From the NCBI GenBank assembly GCA_001785805.1, contig MFUU01000007.1, positions 1 through 21,091 of the forward strand: 21,091 bases of DNA, in the 5' to 3' direction. Of this stretch, positions 1 to 7,350 are shown piece after piece (within the stretch, counting starts at the first letter, position 1; every line of letters begins with the position of its first letter). This DNA is from Candidatus Nomurabacteria bacterium RIFCSPLOWO2_01_FULL_39_17. Its GTDB lineage: Bacteria > Patescibacteriota > Minisyncoccia > Phycocordibacterales > UBA9973. Under the pieces are notes generated by a model, which saw only the letters and a list, made by a program, of their open reading frames with translations, was not told the DNA's origin and made no database searches. Made by a program: the position numbers and the translations under genes.

Positions 1-404
1 AGTTCTTGTGAAGACAAGATGCCTGTTTTCTCAGCGTAAGCAATACATTCGTTGATATGACTTATATCATCACAATATGATTCGCATGAATTTTTGGTTG
101 TACATCCTCCCGGGCCTTTTGTTCCGGCGTTCAAGAATTTTTTCGCGGAATTAATTTCTTCAGAAGACATCAGGTTGTTTTTTTCAGCAAAAGCAATGCA
201 AGATATTGTGTTGGCAGGCTTGTCACAATATAATTTGCACGCATTTTTATCTTGACAATTTCCAAGTTCAGCAACCGGGTATCGGATATCGGCATCATTG
301 ACGCTTGTTGTCGTCTCGGCCAAGACTATCCCAAAAATTAAGCCACTTATTAAAATCCCAAAAGCTACAGCGTATGCGGATATAGATATATTTTTTGTGC
401 CCAT
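1..404 (-). CDS. Secreted/anchored Cys-repeat protein, 3' part outside window
   Basis: The reading frame starts at the ATG complementary to 402-404 and stays open to the window edge, so about 134 residues are visible and the C-terminus is missing. Residues about 9-29 form a hydrophobic segment (signal peptide or anchor), so the rest should be outside the membrane. Two repeats of about 45 residues follow, each with the spacing C-x5-C-x3-C-x8-C, then an FAEKNNL or YAEKTGIL helix-like stretch and SSEE or SSQE. A GPGGC link joins them and further repeats probably continue. The even cysteine spacing suggests disulfides or metal binding. The start lies 5 nt after the stop of the small membrane protein at 410-652, so the two are probably co-transcribed. 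I associate this repeat with proteins of unknown function in Parcubacteria; no function is assigned. Confidence 0.75.
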   Translation of the reverse strand, partial: MGTKNISISAYAVAFGILISGLIFGIVLAETTTSVNDADIRYPVAELGNCQDKNACKLYCDKPANTISCIAFAEKNNLMSSEEINSAKKFLNAGTKGPGGCTTKNSCESYCDDISHINECIAYAEKTGILSSQE

Positions 405-409
405 ATTAT

Positions 410-652
410 TTATTGAAATGGATTAGTTTTAATAGAACGAAAAGGATTTGACGCGTCAATTGGATTAACATCGGGTTTGTTTTTCATTGGATTAGTACTT
501 TCACCTAGGGACGGCAAAACCCCCTGATTTATTATTTGGCTTATATCTTCACTCGGTCCGGGTAATATTTTTGAATTCAGAAACAAATATCCAATCACTA
601 CTACCACTATGATTAAAATAATTATAACAATAATAATAGTTCTTTTTTTCAT
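410..652 (-). CDS. Small single-pass membrane-anchored protein
   Basis: An 80-residue protein with MKKR at the N-terminus, one strongly hydrophobic segment (about residues 5-25, almost all I, V and L), and a polar Pro/Asn-rich tail ending in NPFRSIKTNPFQ. The charge pattern suggests an anchor with the tail outside. The repeated NPF/TNP tail resembles short hypothetical proteins of Parcubacteria, but no function is known to me. It lies upstream of and almost touches the Cys-repeat protein gene, in the same direction. A TATACT box 7 nt before the ATG supports this start and a nearly leaderless transcript. Confidence 0.6.
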   Translation of the reverse strand: MKKRTIIIVIIILIIVVVVIGYLFLNSKILPGPSEDISQIINQGVLPSLGESTNPMKNKPDVNPIDASNPFRSIKTNPFQ

Positions 653-838
653 AAATTTAAGTATATCATAATTGCCTTCTCAAGAGAACAAGCAAACGAA
701 TATCTAAAGAAACTTGCTATTTTACCGCATGTGGAGATAGTACATGACCCTTTTGTAGATAATTGGCCCAATAAAGCAAAAAGTGCCTTAGCGTGTTATC
801 CACTCTCTAAGTTTTTTTATTGTGTTTGTTTTTGTTAA
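617..838 (+). pseudogene. Possible gene remnant in the 653-922 intergenic gap
   Basis: A stop-to-stop open frame with no ATG. Its middle reads like ordinary protein (for example REQANEYLKKLA and HVEIVHDPFVDNWPNK) before dissolving into T-rich sequence and TAA at 836-838. The composition suggests a scrap of a degraded gene, but I cannot name the family. The rest of the gap to 922 holds only AT-rich sequence and possible promoter elements of the next gene (TATGCT 897-902, TAGAAT 902-907). It could be chance. Confidence 0.22.
660..665 (-). promoter_or_regulatory. Candidate -10 box (TATACT) for the 652/404 gene pair
   Basis: On the minus strand TATACT is followed by 7 nt and the ATG at 652. No convincing -35 hexamer is visible at 16-18 nt. 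The short distance matches several other genes of the window. Confidence 0.4.
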
Positions 839-922
839 TTTTCGTCTTGCTGAGAACTAGGCGAGTGTCTTGGGTTCGGAGCCAAAAACTAAAAATTATG
901 CTAGAATTAGCAAATAATTGTT

Positions 923-1624
923 ATGAATAATAAACAAAATGACATAGAAATAATTCCCGTTTCTCACGCAAGCATAATTCTGAATTGGGATGGAACTACT
1001 ATATACGCCGACCCTTCAATGTATAAAGTCAACAAGACTAATGTGTTTGCCGATAAGCCTGCCCCGGATATAATTTTATTCACAGATATACATCAAGACC
1101 ACTTTGATATTGAAACACTCAAGATGGTCAGCCAGGAAAAAACTGTTATCATCGCTCCAAAAGCGGTGGCAGATGAAATATCCGCAAAAATACCGAAAGA
1201 GTTTGCCAAAGTGTTCGTAATGAATAACAGCGAGACAGCCAACCATATTGGATTTAAGATAATGACTATTCCGATGTATAACATTCCAGAATCAGCAGCC
1301 GCATATCACACTAAAGGCAGAGGCAATGGTTATATAATTGAAAAAAATAATGAACATGTTTATATCTCCGGAGACACTTCCAATATTCCCGAAATGCGAA
1401 ATTTAAAAAATATTGATCTGGCTTTTATTGCAATGAATTTGCCTTACACCATGAGCGTGGAGGAAGCGGCGCAGGCAGTGCTTGCCTTTAAGCCGAAAAA
1501 AGTATATCCATACCATTATCGGACCCCCGAGGGTTTCAGCGATATTGCCTTATTTAAAAAGCTGGTAAATAAAACTGACCCCGAAATTGAAGTTGTCCGG
1601 CTGGAATGGTATCCGAAGCAGTAA
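923..1624 (+). CDS. MBL-fold metal-dependent hydrolase
   Basis: A 233-residue protein of the metallo-beta-lactamase fold, related to the UPF0173/UlaG-like group of soluble hydrolases. Visible motifs are H15 in the first strand region, T54-D-I-H57-Q-D59-H60 as the metal-binding loop, the GDTSN loop in the second half, and a C-terminal histidine in YPYHYRTPEG. The first histidine of the classical HxHxDH is an aspartate here (TDIHQDH). I believe this is a known variant in one branch of the family rather than a lesion. The substrate cannot be deduced. The next gene follows 46 nt downstream on the same strand. Confidence 0.8.
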   Translation: MNNKQNDIEIIPVSHASIILNWDGTTIYADPSMYKVNKTNVFADKPAPDIILFTDIHQDHFDIETLKMVSQEKTVIIAPKAVADEISAKIPKEFAKVFVMNNSETANHIGFKIMTIPMYNIPESAAAYHTKGRGNGYIIEKNNEHVYISGDTSNIPEMRNLKNIDLAFIAMNLPYTMSVEEAAQAVLAFKPKKVYPYHYRTPEGFSDIALFKKLVNKTDPEIEVVRLEWYPKQ

Positions 1625-1630
1625 AGGGTG

Positions 1631-1636
1631 TATAAT
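1631..1636 (+). promoter_or_regulatory. Candidate -10 box (TATAAT) for the 1671 gene
   Basis: A perfect TATAAT begins 7 nt after the MBL stop codon and 40 nt before the ATG. No clear -35 is visible, so it may be fortuitous in AT-rich DNA. Confidence 0.3.
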
Positions 1637-1670
1637 TAACCCATTATTATTTATTTATTTTCATATATTT

Positions 1671-2036
1671 ATGACCAATGAAAAAAAGTTTGAATGGATT
1701 TTGAGAATTGGCGTGGCGGGGGAATTTCTTGGCCACGGAGTTTTTGCTGTTTTGGGCAAGGCTGATTGGATAAAATGGACCGAACAATTAACCGGATTTG
1801 ATACAATAACAGCCACAATCTTTATGACCATTGTGGGAATAGTGGATATTTTATTAGCTATTCTTATTATCTGGAAGCCTATTCGGCCATTACTGTTATG
1901 GATGGCGTTTTGGGGCTTTTGGACTGCCCTGGTTCGTCCGCTGGTGGGCTTGCCGATATGGGATTTCATAGAGCGTTTTGCCAATTGGGCGGCACCGCTT
2001 GCTCTCTATTACTTTTATAAAAATAAAAGTCAATAA
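1671..2036 (+). CDS. Small four-helix integral membrane protein
   Basis: Taking the ATG at 1671 gives 121 residues (MTNEKKFEWILRIG...). The frame opens upstream into the MBL gene at 1587, but only via a non-ATG codon, and the putative -10 TATAAT at 1631-1636 lies between, so the short form is preferred. About four hydrophobic helices are visible: around residues 9-28, 46-66, 70-88 and 100-116. The GEFLGHGVFA helix with small residues and one His recalls DoxX-like small membrane proteins, but the match is only in style. Product: membrane protein of unknown function. Confidence 0.6.
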   Translation: MTNEKKFEWILRIGVAGEFLGHGVFAVLGKADWIKWTEQLTGFDTITATIFMTIVGIVDILLAILIIWKPIRPLLLWMAFWGFWTALVRPLVGLPIWDFIERFANWAAPLALYYFYKNKSQ

Positions 2037-2079
2037 ATAGTCATAATTCGCTGTTTTTTATGGTCTTTCACTTATGGTG

Positions 2080-2088
2080 TGGTATAAT
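2080..2088 (+). promoter_or_regulatory. Extended -10 promoter (TGG-TATAAT) giving a leaderless transcript
   Basis: TG-n-TATAAT is followed by exactly 6 nt and the ATG at 2095, so the expected start of transcription is the A of the ATG. The -35 region is poor, which fits an extended -10 promoter. Confidence 0.55.
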
Positions 2089-2094
2089 TTTGGC

Positions 2095-2250
2095 ATGTTT
2101 TGGTTTTTTATCTCAAATCTTGAAAAGGGAATTAAAAAAATAGCTAGCAACCCGCAACTGATATATACCGTCGTAGTTGCAGTACTTATAACTGGGTCTT
2201 TTGTTTTTATGGCTGATGGACATATCATTAATGATGTTATGAATAAATAA
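2095..2250 (+). CDS. 51-residue membrane protein or truncated N-terminus
   Basis: A 51-codon frame (MFWFFISNLEKG... to ...DVMNK, TAA) with an amphipathic start, NPQ, and one hydrophobic span at about residues 22-40 (LIYTVVVAVLITGSFVFM). The excellent promoter placed 6 nt before its ATG argues that it is expressed. The arrangement (short cytoplasmic helix, SNPQLIYT, membrane span, then extracytoplasmic residues) looks like the beginning of a larger membrane sensor-type protein, so it may be a gene cut short after its first helix. No domain follows in any frame before the next gene. Confidence 0.45.
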   Translation: MFWFFISNLEKGIKKIASNPQLIYTVVVAVLITGSFVFMADGHIINDVMNK

Positions 2251-2254
2251 CATA

Positions 2255-2284
2255 TTGGCAGATAGCCCACATAAGGGTTATAAT
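2255..2284 (+). promoter_or_regulatory. Promoter TTGGCA-18-TATAAT
   Basis: TTGGCA (2255-2260), 18 nt, TATAAT (2279-2284). Predicted start of transcription is near 2291, giving a leader of about 29 nt before the ATG at 2320. It would drive the small basic protein and probably the aminotransferase behind it. Confidence 0.55.
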
Positions 2285-2319
2285 GCAATGGCAGATTATT
2301 AATAATAGAAAATATTGAT

Positions 2320-2445
2320 ATGGCAAAAAGAGGCACAACCCTTAATCCGAAGAAAAAATCTAGGCGTTCTCATAAAACAAAGAAAAGACTTGAGATCAAA
2401 CGGCTTATGCTTACGAAGAAAGCTCTTCGCAAAAAGCTTAAATAA
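2320..2445 (+). CDS. 41-residue very basic protein
   Basis: The frame MAKRGTTLNPKKKSRRSH to ...ALRKKLK, TAA, has about half Lys/Arg residues and no acidic cluster. Its size and charge are those of a small ribosome- or nucleic-acid-binding protein, but I recognise no family. A good promoter stands in front, and the aminotransferase gene begins 17 nt after its stop. A longer overlapping frame from 2315 is out of frame and lacks support. Confidence 0.5.
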   Translation: MAKRGTTLNPKKKSRRSHKTKKRLEIKRLMLTKKALRKKLK

Positions 2446-2462
2446 AATTATTTTAGAAAAAT

Positions 2463-3659
2463 ATGCCAACAGTATCGAGTCGCGGTCAGAAAGTAATTGC
2501 TTCTCCCATACGCAAGTTTTTCCCGTTCATACAGGAAGCGGAAAAGAAAGGGATAAAAGTTTATAAGTTAAATACCGGCGATCCGGACCTTTCTGTTCCG
2601 GCTTCTTTCTTTGGCGAAATTAGAAATTATAAAAATAAAAATTTACCTTATGCGCCGAGCTCGGGTATTAGAGAGCATATAACTGCCTGGCAAAAATATT
2701 ATAAACAGTTTGGAGTAGAACTAGAGCCTGAAAATATAATTCCAACCGTTGGCTGTGCGGAAGCAATTTATTTGGCTCTTTTGGCCGTAGCTGATGTTGG
2801 TGATGAAATTTTAGTATTTGAACCCCTTTATGTAAGCTATAAATCTTTCGCGATAATGGCTGGCATAAAGCTCGTACCTATAACGCTAAAAGCAAAGGAT
2901 AATTTTACCCTGCCGGCTACGGAATTTATCGAATCAAAAATAACATCGCGCACCAAGGCAATAGTTGTAATAAATCCAGATAATCCCACGGGCAAACTAT
3001 GGAACGATATCGAACTCGCTAGTGTTTTAAACATTGCCCGGAAACACAATTTATTTGTTATTGCTGATGAAACCTACCGGGAAATCAGATTTAAGGGTAT
3101 TCCCACTTGTCTTCTTGCCAATAAAATTGCAAAAGAGAATATAATTTTAGTGGACAGCGTTTCTAAAAGATTTTCTATGCCTGGTGTCCGGATTGGCTGT
3201 GTTGTTTCATATAATAAAGAAATTATGGATACAATTCTAAAATTCGCCCAAGCGCGACTATCTGTCGGAACACTCGAACAATATGCGCTTATACCGCTTT
3301 TAGAAAATTCAAAAAAGTATACAGAACCAATACGTTTAGAATACAAAAAAAGAAGTGAAATCGTCTTTCAAATGCTCTCGGAAATTAAAGACGTATTTGT
3401 CGCTCGTCCATTGGGGGCTTTCTATATTAATGCAACCTTGCCGGTTAATTCAGCCGAAGAATTTGTTAAATTTATGATAAAGGATTTTTCCCTAAACAAC
3501 GAAACAATTATAATTTCTCCGATGTCGGATTTCTATATAACCGAAGGATTGGGCATAAATGAAGTGCGTATTGCCTATGTTCTTCCTGTGGAAAAGCTTA
3601 AATGTTCGATAGATATTTTAAGTCATGGGTTGAAGGCTTATAAAAATAAGAATTTATAG
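2463..3659 (+). CDS. PLP-dependent aminotransferase, class I/II (AspC-like)
   Basis: A 398-residue fold-type I aminotransferase. Motifs in order: substrate-loop GDPD (39-42), PYAPSSG (62-68), the NPDNPTG box (171-177), DETY with Asp202 for the pyridine nitrogen, the Schiff-base lysine K235 in SVSKRFSMPGVRIG, and the substrate-carboxylate arginine R369 in NEVRIAY. All catalytic residues are present and the length is usual, so the enzyme should be active. Amino-acid specificity cannot be read; aspartate or broad-range aromatic/aspartate donors are the likely classes. It starts 17 nt after the small basic gene and is probably co-transcribed with it. Confidence 0.88.
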   Translation: MPTVSSRGQKVIASPIRKFFPFIQEAEKKGIKVYKLNTGDPDLSVPASFFGEIRNYKNKNLPYAPSSGIREHITAWQKYYKQFGVELEPENIIPTVGCAEAIYLALLAVADVGDEILVFEPLYVSYKSFAIMAGIKLVPITLKAKDNFTLPATEFIESKITSRTKAIVVINPDNPTGKLWNDIELASVLNIARKHNLFVIADETYREIRFKGIPTCLLANKIAKENIILVDSVSKRFSMPGVRIGCVVSYNKEIMDTILKFAQARLSVGTLEQYALIPLLENSKKYTEPIRLEYKKRSEIVFQMLSEIKDVFVARPLGAFYINATLPVNSAEEFVKFMIKDFSLNNETIIISPMSDFYITEGLGINEVRIAYVLPVEKLKCSIDILSHGLKAYKNKNL

Positions 3660-3660
3660 G

Positions 3661-3689
3661 TTGTTTTTGTAAAGAATTTGCAATAAAAT
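3661..3689 (+). promoter_or_regulatory. Candidate promoter TTGTTT-17-TAAAAT
   Basis: The hexamers TTGTTT (3661-3666) and TAAAAT (3684-3689) are 17 nt apart and lie directly after the aminotransferase stop. Predicted start is about 16 nt before the ATG at 3712. Confidence 0.35.
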
Positions 3690-3711
3690 AACAAACAATC
3701 ACCCATTGTTT

Positions 3712-4170
3712 ATGGTCAAGAAAATTCCTAGAAAGAAAAAAATAGTGATGGTAAGCGGAGGATTTGACCCGGTGCATATCGGACACATTCGTTTATTTAA
3801 AGAAGCCAAAAAATTGGGTGATGAACTTGTAATTCTATTAAATAATGATCATTGGTTAAAATTAAAAAAGGGATATGTTTTTATGCCAGAGCATGAACGC
3901 AAAGAAATCATTGAAGCATTTAAAAATGTTGATAGGGTTGTTCTGAGTAGTCATAAAAAGAACACAAAAGACATAAGTGTTATTGAAGATATAAAATCTA
4001 TCCGCCCGCATGTTTTTGCCAAGGGGGGAGATAGAACTTATGACAATATTCCAGAAGTAGCGATATGCGAAAAGCTTAATTGTAAAATGGTGTTTAACCT
4101 TGGTAAGGGTGGAAAAGTCCAAAGTTCGTCAGTTTTAGTTAAAAAAATTCAAAAAAAGAAAAGGAAATAG
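3712..4170 (+). CDS. Cytidylyltransferase-fold nucleotidyltransferase (RfaE/TagD-like)
   Basis: With the ATG at 3712 the protein has 152 residues; a TTG two codons upstream is less likely. The signature GGFDPVHIGH (residues 16-25) is the HxGH nucleotide-binding motif of small cytidylyl/adenylyltransferases such as the C-terminal domain of HldE/RfaE and glycerol-3-phosphate cytidylyltransferase. A later KGGDRTYDNIPE segment matches the family's second conserved region (usually KGgDY), and the GKVQSSSVLV segment near the end corresponds to the ISTT-type tail. It probably activates a sugar phosphate or polyol phosphate. The neighbouring GH130 genes would fit a sugar-phosphate substrate, but that is inference. 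Confidence 0.8.
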   Translation: MVKKIPRKKKIVMVSGGFDPVHIGHIRLFKEAKKLGDELVILLNNDHWLKLKKGYVFMPEHERKEIIEAFKNVDRVVLSSHKKNTKDISVIEDIKSIRPHVFAKGGDRTYDNIPEVAICEKLNCKMVFNLGKGGKVQSSSVLVKKIQKKKRK

Positions 4171-4172
4171 GA

Positions 4173-4201
4173 TTGGAGTGCAATGATTTTTGGGGTATAA
4201 T
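4173..4201 (+). promoter_or_regulatory. Promoter TTGGAG-17-TATAAT with leaderless start
   Basis: TTGGAG (4173-4178), 17 nt, TATAAT (4196-4201), then 6 nt to the ATG at 4208. This decides the start of the first GH130 gene: the alternative TTG at 4190 lies inside the promoter. Confidence 0.65.
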
Positions 4202-4207
4202 ACTACT

Positions 4208-5377
4208 ATGGTTAAGGCAGTCAAGAAAACAAAAAAGAAGATAGTAAAGAAACCAATTAAAAAATCTGGCAAGAGTGTCAAAAGTCTCAAAAAATCTGCC
4301 AAAAGAAAAGTATTAAAAAAGTTACCGCTCAAACTTAAAAAATCTCTTAATAATCCCATAGTCGAACCGAGCTCATACCCATGGGAGTCGGAAGCGGTTT
4401 TTAACCCAGCGGCATTATTGCATGACGGACGCGTGCATCTTTTTTATCGCGCATTGGGGCATGATGGCATATCACGCATCGGATATACTTCAAGTAAAGA
4501 CGGTATTCATTTTGAAGGACGGCTTCCTTACCCGGTTTACGTGGCAGAAAATGTGGAAGAAGCCATGGCCCAGCATCCATATACTTCTCCCGCGCGCCTT
4601 GTTTATGATACTACGCTTTACGCTTCCGGGGGCGGATGGGGCGGGTGCGAAGATCCGCGAGCAGTTAAGATTAATGGCCGAGTGTATGTGACTTTTAATA
4701 TGTTTAACGGATGGGATTCTATGCGGGTAGCGTTTATTTCAATCGATGAAAAAGATTTGACGGATAGAAAATGGAATTGGAGTAATTTCGCCTACTTGTC
4801 TCGCCCGAGTGATAGGCAAAAGAACTGGGTTTTATTTCCAGAAAAAATTCATGGAAAATTTGCCCTTTTTCACAATCTAGATAAAGGTGATCCGTCTAGA
4901 GTGCATATTGCGTATTTGGACGAACTTAATATGAATCAAGCGCCCTCGCAAAAAGAGGCTCCAGATCCCCATACTCTGCCGGACCACATAGTCGCATGGC
5001 ACAACCGTACTCGCAGCGCTTCAGCGCCACCGATAAAGACCTCCGATGGCTGGCTGTTGTTTTATCACGCAATGGACAAAGATGATCCAAATCGTTATAA
5101 AGTCGGCGCTCTTTTGCTTGATCTTAAAGATCCGACAAAAGTTCTGTATCGCGCATCCCGCCCAATTCTTGAGCCCGATTTATGGTATGAAAATGATTGG
5201 AAGCCCGGAATTGTATATGTAAGCGGAGCGGTTGTTAAAGACAAAACCCTTTTTCTTTATTACGGCGGCGGCGACAAGCGCATAGCTGTTGCCTATATAA
5301 ACTTAAAAGAATTTCTTCACAAATTAAAAAGCGGGGAAAATGCGGTTTTCTCAAAAAGATCCGCCCTAAGAGCATAA
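4208..5377 (+). CDS. GH130-type glycoside phosphorylase/hydrolase with lysine-rich N-terminus
   Basis: 389 residues from the promoter-supported ATG. Residues 1-47 contain 21 Lys and almost no acidic residue. A five-bladed beta-propeller of the GH130 type (beta-mannoside phosphorylases and beta-1,2-mannosidases) follows: NPIVEPS, FNPAALLHDGRVHLFYRA (about 65-82), the hallmark GCEDPR with D149 as the expected catalytic acid, then SAPPIKTSDGWLLFYHA and YYGGGDKRIAVA near the end. Phosphorylases of this family release mannose-1-phosphate; whether this protein uses phosphate or water cannot be decided by eye. The next gene, with two more modules, begins 5 nt downstream, so both are one transcription unit. 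Confidence 0.82.
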   Translation: MVKAVKKTKKKIVKKPIKKSGKSVKSLKKSAKRKVLKKLPLKLKKSLNNPIVEPSSYPWESEAVFNPAALLHDGRVHLFYRALGHDGISRIGYTSSKDGIHFEGRLPYPVYVAENVEEAMAQHPYTSPARLVYDTTLYASGGGWGGCEDPRAVKINGRVYVTFNMFNGWDSMRVAFISIDEKDLTDRKWNWSNFAYLSRPSDRQKNWVLFPEKIHGKFALFHNLDKGDPSRVHIAYLDELNMNQAPSQKEAPDPHTLPDHIVAWHNRTRSASAPPIKTSDGWLLFYHAMDKDDPNRYKVGALLLDLKDPTKVLYRASRPILEPDLWYENDWKPGIVYVSGAVVKDKTLFLYYGGGDKRIAVAYINLKEFLHKLKSGENAVFSKRSALRA

Positions 5378-5381
5378 TTTT

Positions 5382-7310
5382 ATGTTTGTTGTTAAACGAT
5401 CCGAACATAATCCGATTTTAATCCCTGACAGAAATCATTATTGGGAAGAATTTTCTACTTTTAATCTCTGTCCCATTAGGCACGGCAATAAAACTTACGG
5501 GCTTTATCGCGCTATTTCGGCGTCTGACGCGCTTCGCAATCCGCGCCAAATTTCTGTTATTGGCATTGGAGAAAGCAGAGATGAAGTGCATTTTGAGAAT
5601 CGTGTTCCTTTTATTGTGCCGGAAGAAGATTGGGATAAATTCGGCTGTGAAGATCCGAGAGTGACATATTTTGAAGGCATGTTCTATACTTTTTATACCG
5701 CGCTTTCAAAATACCCGCCTGATTCTGGCAGCATCAAGGTTGCCGTAGCACTCTCGCATAACTTAAAAAAAGTTAGCGAAAGACATCTGATAACTCCCTT
5801 CAATGCCAAAGCAATGACGCTTTTTCCAAAGAGAATAAACGGTAAAATTGTGGTTATTTTTTCAGCTTTTACTGACATACCCCCGGCCCAAATGGCTATT
5901 GCCGAAGTAAATGAAATGGAGGAATTGTGGTCTAGCGCATTTTGGGAAAATTGGGTTAAAAATATCGATGAACATACCATTAGTCCCCAACGTAGCCCCT
6001 ACGACCATGTGGAAGTTGGAGCTCCGCCGATTGAAACCAAATACGGCTGGCTTTTTATTTATTCTCATATTCAGAATTATTTTCATTCACCGAACAATGG
6101 AAATAAAATCTTTGGCGTTGAAGCGCTTCTGCTTGATTCCAATGATCCTAAAAAAATAATTGGCCAGACACGCGGACCCCTGCTTGTGCCAGAAGAGCCT
6201 TATGAACTTGCCGGCTATGTGGGGAATATTGTTTTTCCCACCGGGGTGACACTAAAGAAAGATATGCTTACCATATACTATGGAGCGGCTGACACTACAG
6301 TATGTTCGGCCAAAGTCAGTCTAACTGACCTTGTTTTAAATATGAGCAAAGAGCATAAAAATAATTGGCGGTTCAGGCGCTTTGCCGGTAATCCGATTAT
6401 TATTCCCAAAAAAGAAAATTTCTGGGAGGCAAAAGCCACTTTCAATCCAGCGGCTATAATATTAAAAGGAAAAACGCACATCATTTATCGCGCCCAGTCC
6501 GATAATAATACTTCTTGCTTTGGCTATGCATCAAGTAAAGATGGATTTGAAATTGATGAGCGTTTAACGGATCCTATCTATGTCCCGCGCGAAGAATTTG
6601 AAATGAAAAAGATTGATAATGCAAACTCGGGCTGTGAAGATCCTCGTTTAACCAAAATCGGTAAAAATATTTATATATGTTACACCGCTTTTGACGGTAT
6701 CGGTCCTCCGCGTGTTGCAATTTCTTCCATTAGCGAAAAAAATTTTCTTGCCCATGCATGGAAATGGGAAAAACCCTTTGTCATAACACCCCCGGGTTTT
6801 GACGACAAAGATACTTGTTTGTTTCCAGAGAAATTTTCTAGCGGCTACTTTGTTTTACATCGTGTCGGTAATGAAATTTGCGGGGATTATTTGAGTTCGC
6901 TTGACTTTAAGACTGAAACTGTAAAAAAATGCATTAGAATTATTGGTCCCAGGATTAATACTTGGGATAGCGAAAAGGTTGGTATTGCCGCTCCGCCGAT
7001 TAAAACCAAATATGGCTGGTTGCTCTTGTACCACGGCGTGTCGAAGAGTCATAGTACTTATCGAATTGGCGCTATTTTGCTTGATTTAAAGGACCCGACA
7101 ATAGTGCTGGCTCGCGGCACTGAACCCATTTTCGAGCCGGAAGAGGAATATGAAAAGATTGGTATTGTAAACAATGTAGTATTTCCCTGTGGCATGGTGC
7201 TTAAAAAAGACTTGCTTTATATATATTATGGCGGAGGAGACCGCGTGGTGGGTGTTGCAACGATGAAACTTAGTATTATCTTGAAAGCCCTCACACGTTT
7301 TCTGAAATAA
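5382..7310 (+). CDS. Tandem double-domain GH130-type protein
   Basis: 642 residues, about twice the family length, made of two GH130 modules: residues about 1-325 and 330-642. Each module repeats the same landmarks: NPI(L/I)IP start, TFN.., YRA, GCEDPR (D91 and D420), APPI(E/K)TKYGWL, and a YYG(A/G)(A/G)D closing blade. Module 1 deviates more (FNLCPIR for FNPAA, YYGAADTTV at the end) while module 2 is closer to the single-domain protein upstream. Both expected catalytic aspartates are kept. There is no signal peptide, so it should be cytoplasmic. It shares the leaderless promoter of the upstream gene and starts 5 nt after its stop. Confidence 0.82.
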   Translation: MFVVKRSEHNPILIPDRNHYWEEFSTFNLCPIRHGNKTYGLYRAISASDALRNPRQISVIGIGESRDEVHFENRVPFIVPEEDWDKFGCEDPRVTYFEGMFYTFYTALSKYPPDSGSIKVAVALSHNLKKVSERHLITPFNAKAMTLFPKRINGKIVVIFSAFTDIPPAQMAIAEVNEMEELWSSAFWENWVKNIDEHTISPQRSPYDHVEVGAPPIETKYGWLFIYSHIQNYFHSPNNGNKIFGVEALLLDSNDPKKIIGQTRGPLLVPEEPYELAGYVGNIVFPTGVTLKKDMLTIYYGAADTTVCSAKVSLTDLVLNMSKEHKNNWRFRRFAGNPIIIPKKENFWEAKATFNPAAIILKGKTHIIYRAQSDNNTSCFGYASSKDGFEIDERLTDPIYVPREEFEMKKIDNANSGCEDPRLTKIGKNIYICYTAFDGIGPPRVAISSISEKNFLAHAWKWEKPFVITPPGFDDKDTCLFPEKFSSGYFVLHRVGNEICGDYLSSLDFKTETVKKCIRIIGPRINTWDSEKVGIAAPPIKTKYGWLLLYHGVSKSHSTYRIGAILLDLKDPTIVLARGTEPIFEPEEEYEKIGIVNNVVFPCGMVLKKDLLYIYYGGGDRVVGVATMKLSIILKALTRFLK

Positions 7311-7314
7311 TTTT

Positions 7315-7344
7315 TTGCGTTGATACCGCTTTTTTTGCTATAAT
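7315..7344 (+). promoter_or_regulatory. Promoter TTGCGT-18-TATAAT with leaderless start
   Basis: TATAAT at 7339-7344 is followed by 6 nt and the ATG at 7351. TTGCGT (7315-7320) lies 18 nt upstream as a possible -35. Confidence 0.55.
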
Positions 7345-7350
7345 CAAAAA

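Noticed and set aside
841..922. tRNA-like GGTTCGG segment in the 653-922 gap
   Set aside because: GGGTTCGGAGCC recalls a T-arm, but no acceptor, D-arm or anticodon stem can be paired around it.
923..1624. MBL hydrolase as an inactive pseudo-enzyme because the first metal His is Asp
   Set aside because: TDIH-x-DH occurs as a consistent variant within the superfamily and the other metal ligands are present.
1587..2036. Longer form of the membrane protein overlapping the MBL gene
   Set aside because: It requires a non-ATG start, overlaps the upstream gene in another frame, and the added residues do not look like part of the membrane protein.
2315..2566. 83-residue plus-strand frame
   Set aside because: It overlaps both the small basic gene and the aminotransferase start in a different frame and has no domain-like sequence.
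4190..4207. TTG start extending the first GH130 protein by six residues
   Set aside because: The codons lie within the TATAAT promoter, so they would not be transcribed from it.
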